Below are positions 31,052-31,237 of a DNA stretch of 31,237 nt, in pieces. Origin of the DNA: Leucobacter sp. (GTDB taxonomy: Bacteria; Actinomycetota; Actinomycetes; Actinomycetales; Microbacteriaceae); contig JAPSIU010000001.1 in NCBI GenBank assembly GCA_031178565.1, positions 8,613 to 39,849 of the forward strand, written 5' to 3'. The translations under genes and the position numbers were made by a program. The notes beneath the pieces are model-generated. The model made no database searches. It had not been told where the DNA came from and was given only the letters and a program-made list of their open reading frames with translations. Numbering within the stretch: position 1 is the stretch's first letter; each line of letters opens with the position of its first letter.

Positions 31052-31237
31052 ACCGCCGCACCGGCCGCGCGCGCCGCCGCCGGGAGCGCTTCGACGACGC
31101 GCGCGATCGCATCGTCGTCGTGCGCGGACGTGACGAACCAGGCCTCGAACGCGCTCGGCGGCAGATTGATCCCGGCGTCGAGCATGGCGTGGAAGAAGGC
31201 GCGGTGGCGCTGCACGTCCTGGCGCTGCACCTCCGCG
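31048..31237 (-). CDS. hemL: Glutamate-1-semialdehyde 2,1-aminomutase, C-terminal end
   Basis: The last 62 residues of a minus-strand frame running off the right edge. The sequence [20 protein letters not shown] followed by [20 protein letters not shown] is the characteristic C-terminus of HemL, the PLP enzyme that makes 5-aminolevulinate from glutamate-1-semialdehyde in the C5 haem pathway. The catalytic Lys and PLP-binding parts lie outside the window. The stop TAG overlaps the purQ stop tail to tail. Confidence 0.9.
   Translation of the reverse strand, partial: AEVQRQDVQRHRAFFHAMLDAGINLPPSAFEAWFVTSAHDDDAIARVVEALPAAARAAGAAV

Overview
The window is chromosomal DNA from a high-GC actinomycete. 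The best guess is the family Microbacteriaceae, for example a Leucobacter-like organism. This rests on very high GC with G/C third codon positions, many GTG/TTG starts, a WXG100-type locus, SenX3-RegX3, CarD, a PdtaS-like kinase, an LpqE-like lipoprotein and a PurF that begins directly with Met-Cys-Gly. The taxonomic call is inference. Nearly everything is ordinary core genome. I see no IS element, phage, CRISPR array, tRNA or rRNA, and no gene-free stretch over 300 bases.

Layout. (1) 1-4080, minus strand: a compact type VII secretion-associated module. It holds a divergent WXG100 protein, a 98-aa helical protein, an alpha/beta hydrolase with a helical N-terminus, a lipoprotein, and the start of an FHA-domain protein cut by the window edge. 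(2) 4334-7725: proS and a divergent protein O-mannosyltransferase. (3) 7732-12228: an envelope-stress PspC system with a LuxR-type regulator, a PspC-fused sensor kinase, a divergent multi-pass PspC protein and a small membrane protein. (4) 12255-14491: a PdtaS-like cytosolic kinase and a divergent Rv3235-like protein. (5) 14517-17643: phoU, cysS and rlmB. (6) 17784-22480: senX3-regX3, an LpqE-like lipoprotein, carD and ispD-ispF. (7) 22504-31051: a purine region with purM and purF divergent, purD, purC and purS-purQ. Interspersed are two tatA paralogues, a small membrane protein, an SCP2-like protein and an SRPBCC protein with a very acidic tail. (8) The window ends in the 3' end of hemL, convergent with purQ.

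How the genes work together. SenX3-RegX3 with PhoU is the phosphate-sensing system, and a run of 11-bp GTTCA-type repeats between phoU and senX3 looks like its Pho box. The pur genes supply PRPP amidotransferase (PurF), GAR synthetase (PurD), AIR synthetase (PurM), SAICAR synthetase (PurC) and two subunits of FGAM synthase (PurS, PurQ). PurL is not next to purQ here. IspD and IspF are steps of the MEP isoprenoid pathway.

The most notable non-coding signals are: a recurrent leaderless-promoter signature (TANNNT, 6 nt, start codon; the exact hexamer TAGGCT four times); a 14-bp perfect inverted repeat with a nested stem just upstream of purF that would sequester its only Shine-Dalgarno-like sequence; a 225-bp tandem duplication that produced the two tatA genes and carries a promoter overlapping the preceding stop codon; an iron-box-like site between the lpqE-like gene and carD; and DnaA-box-like sites in the AT-rich gap next to proS.
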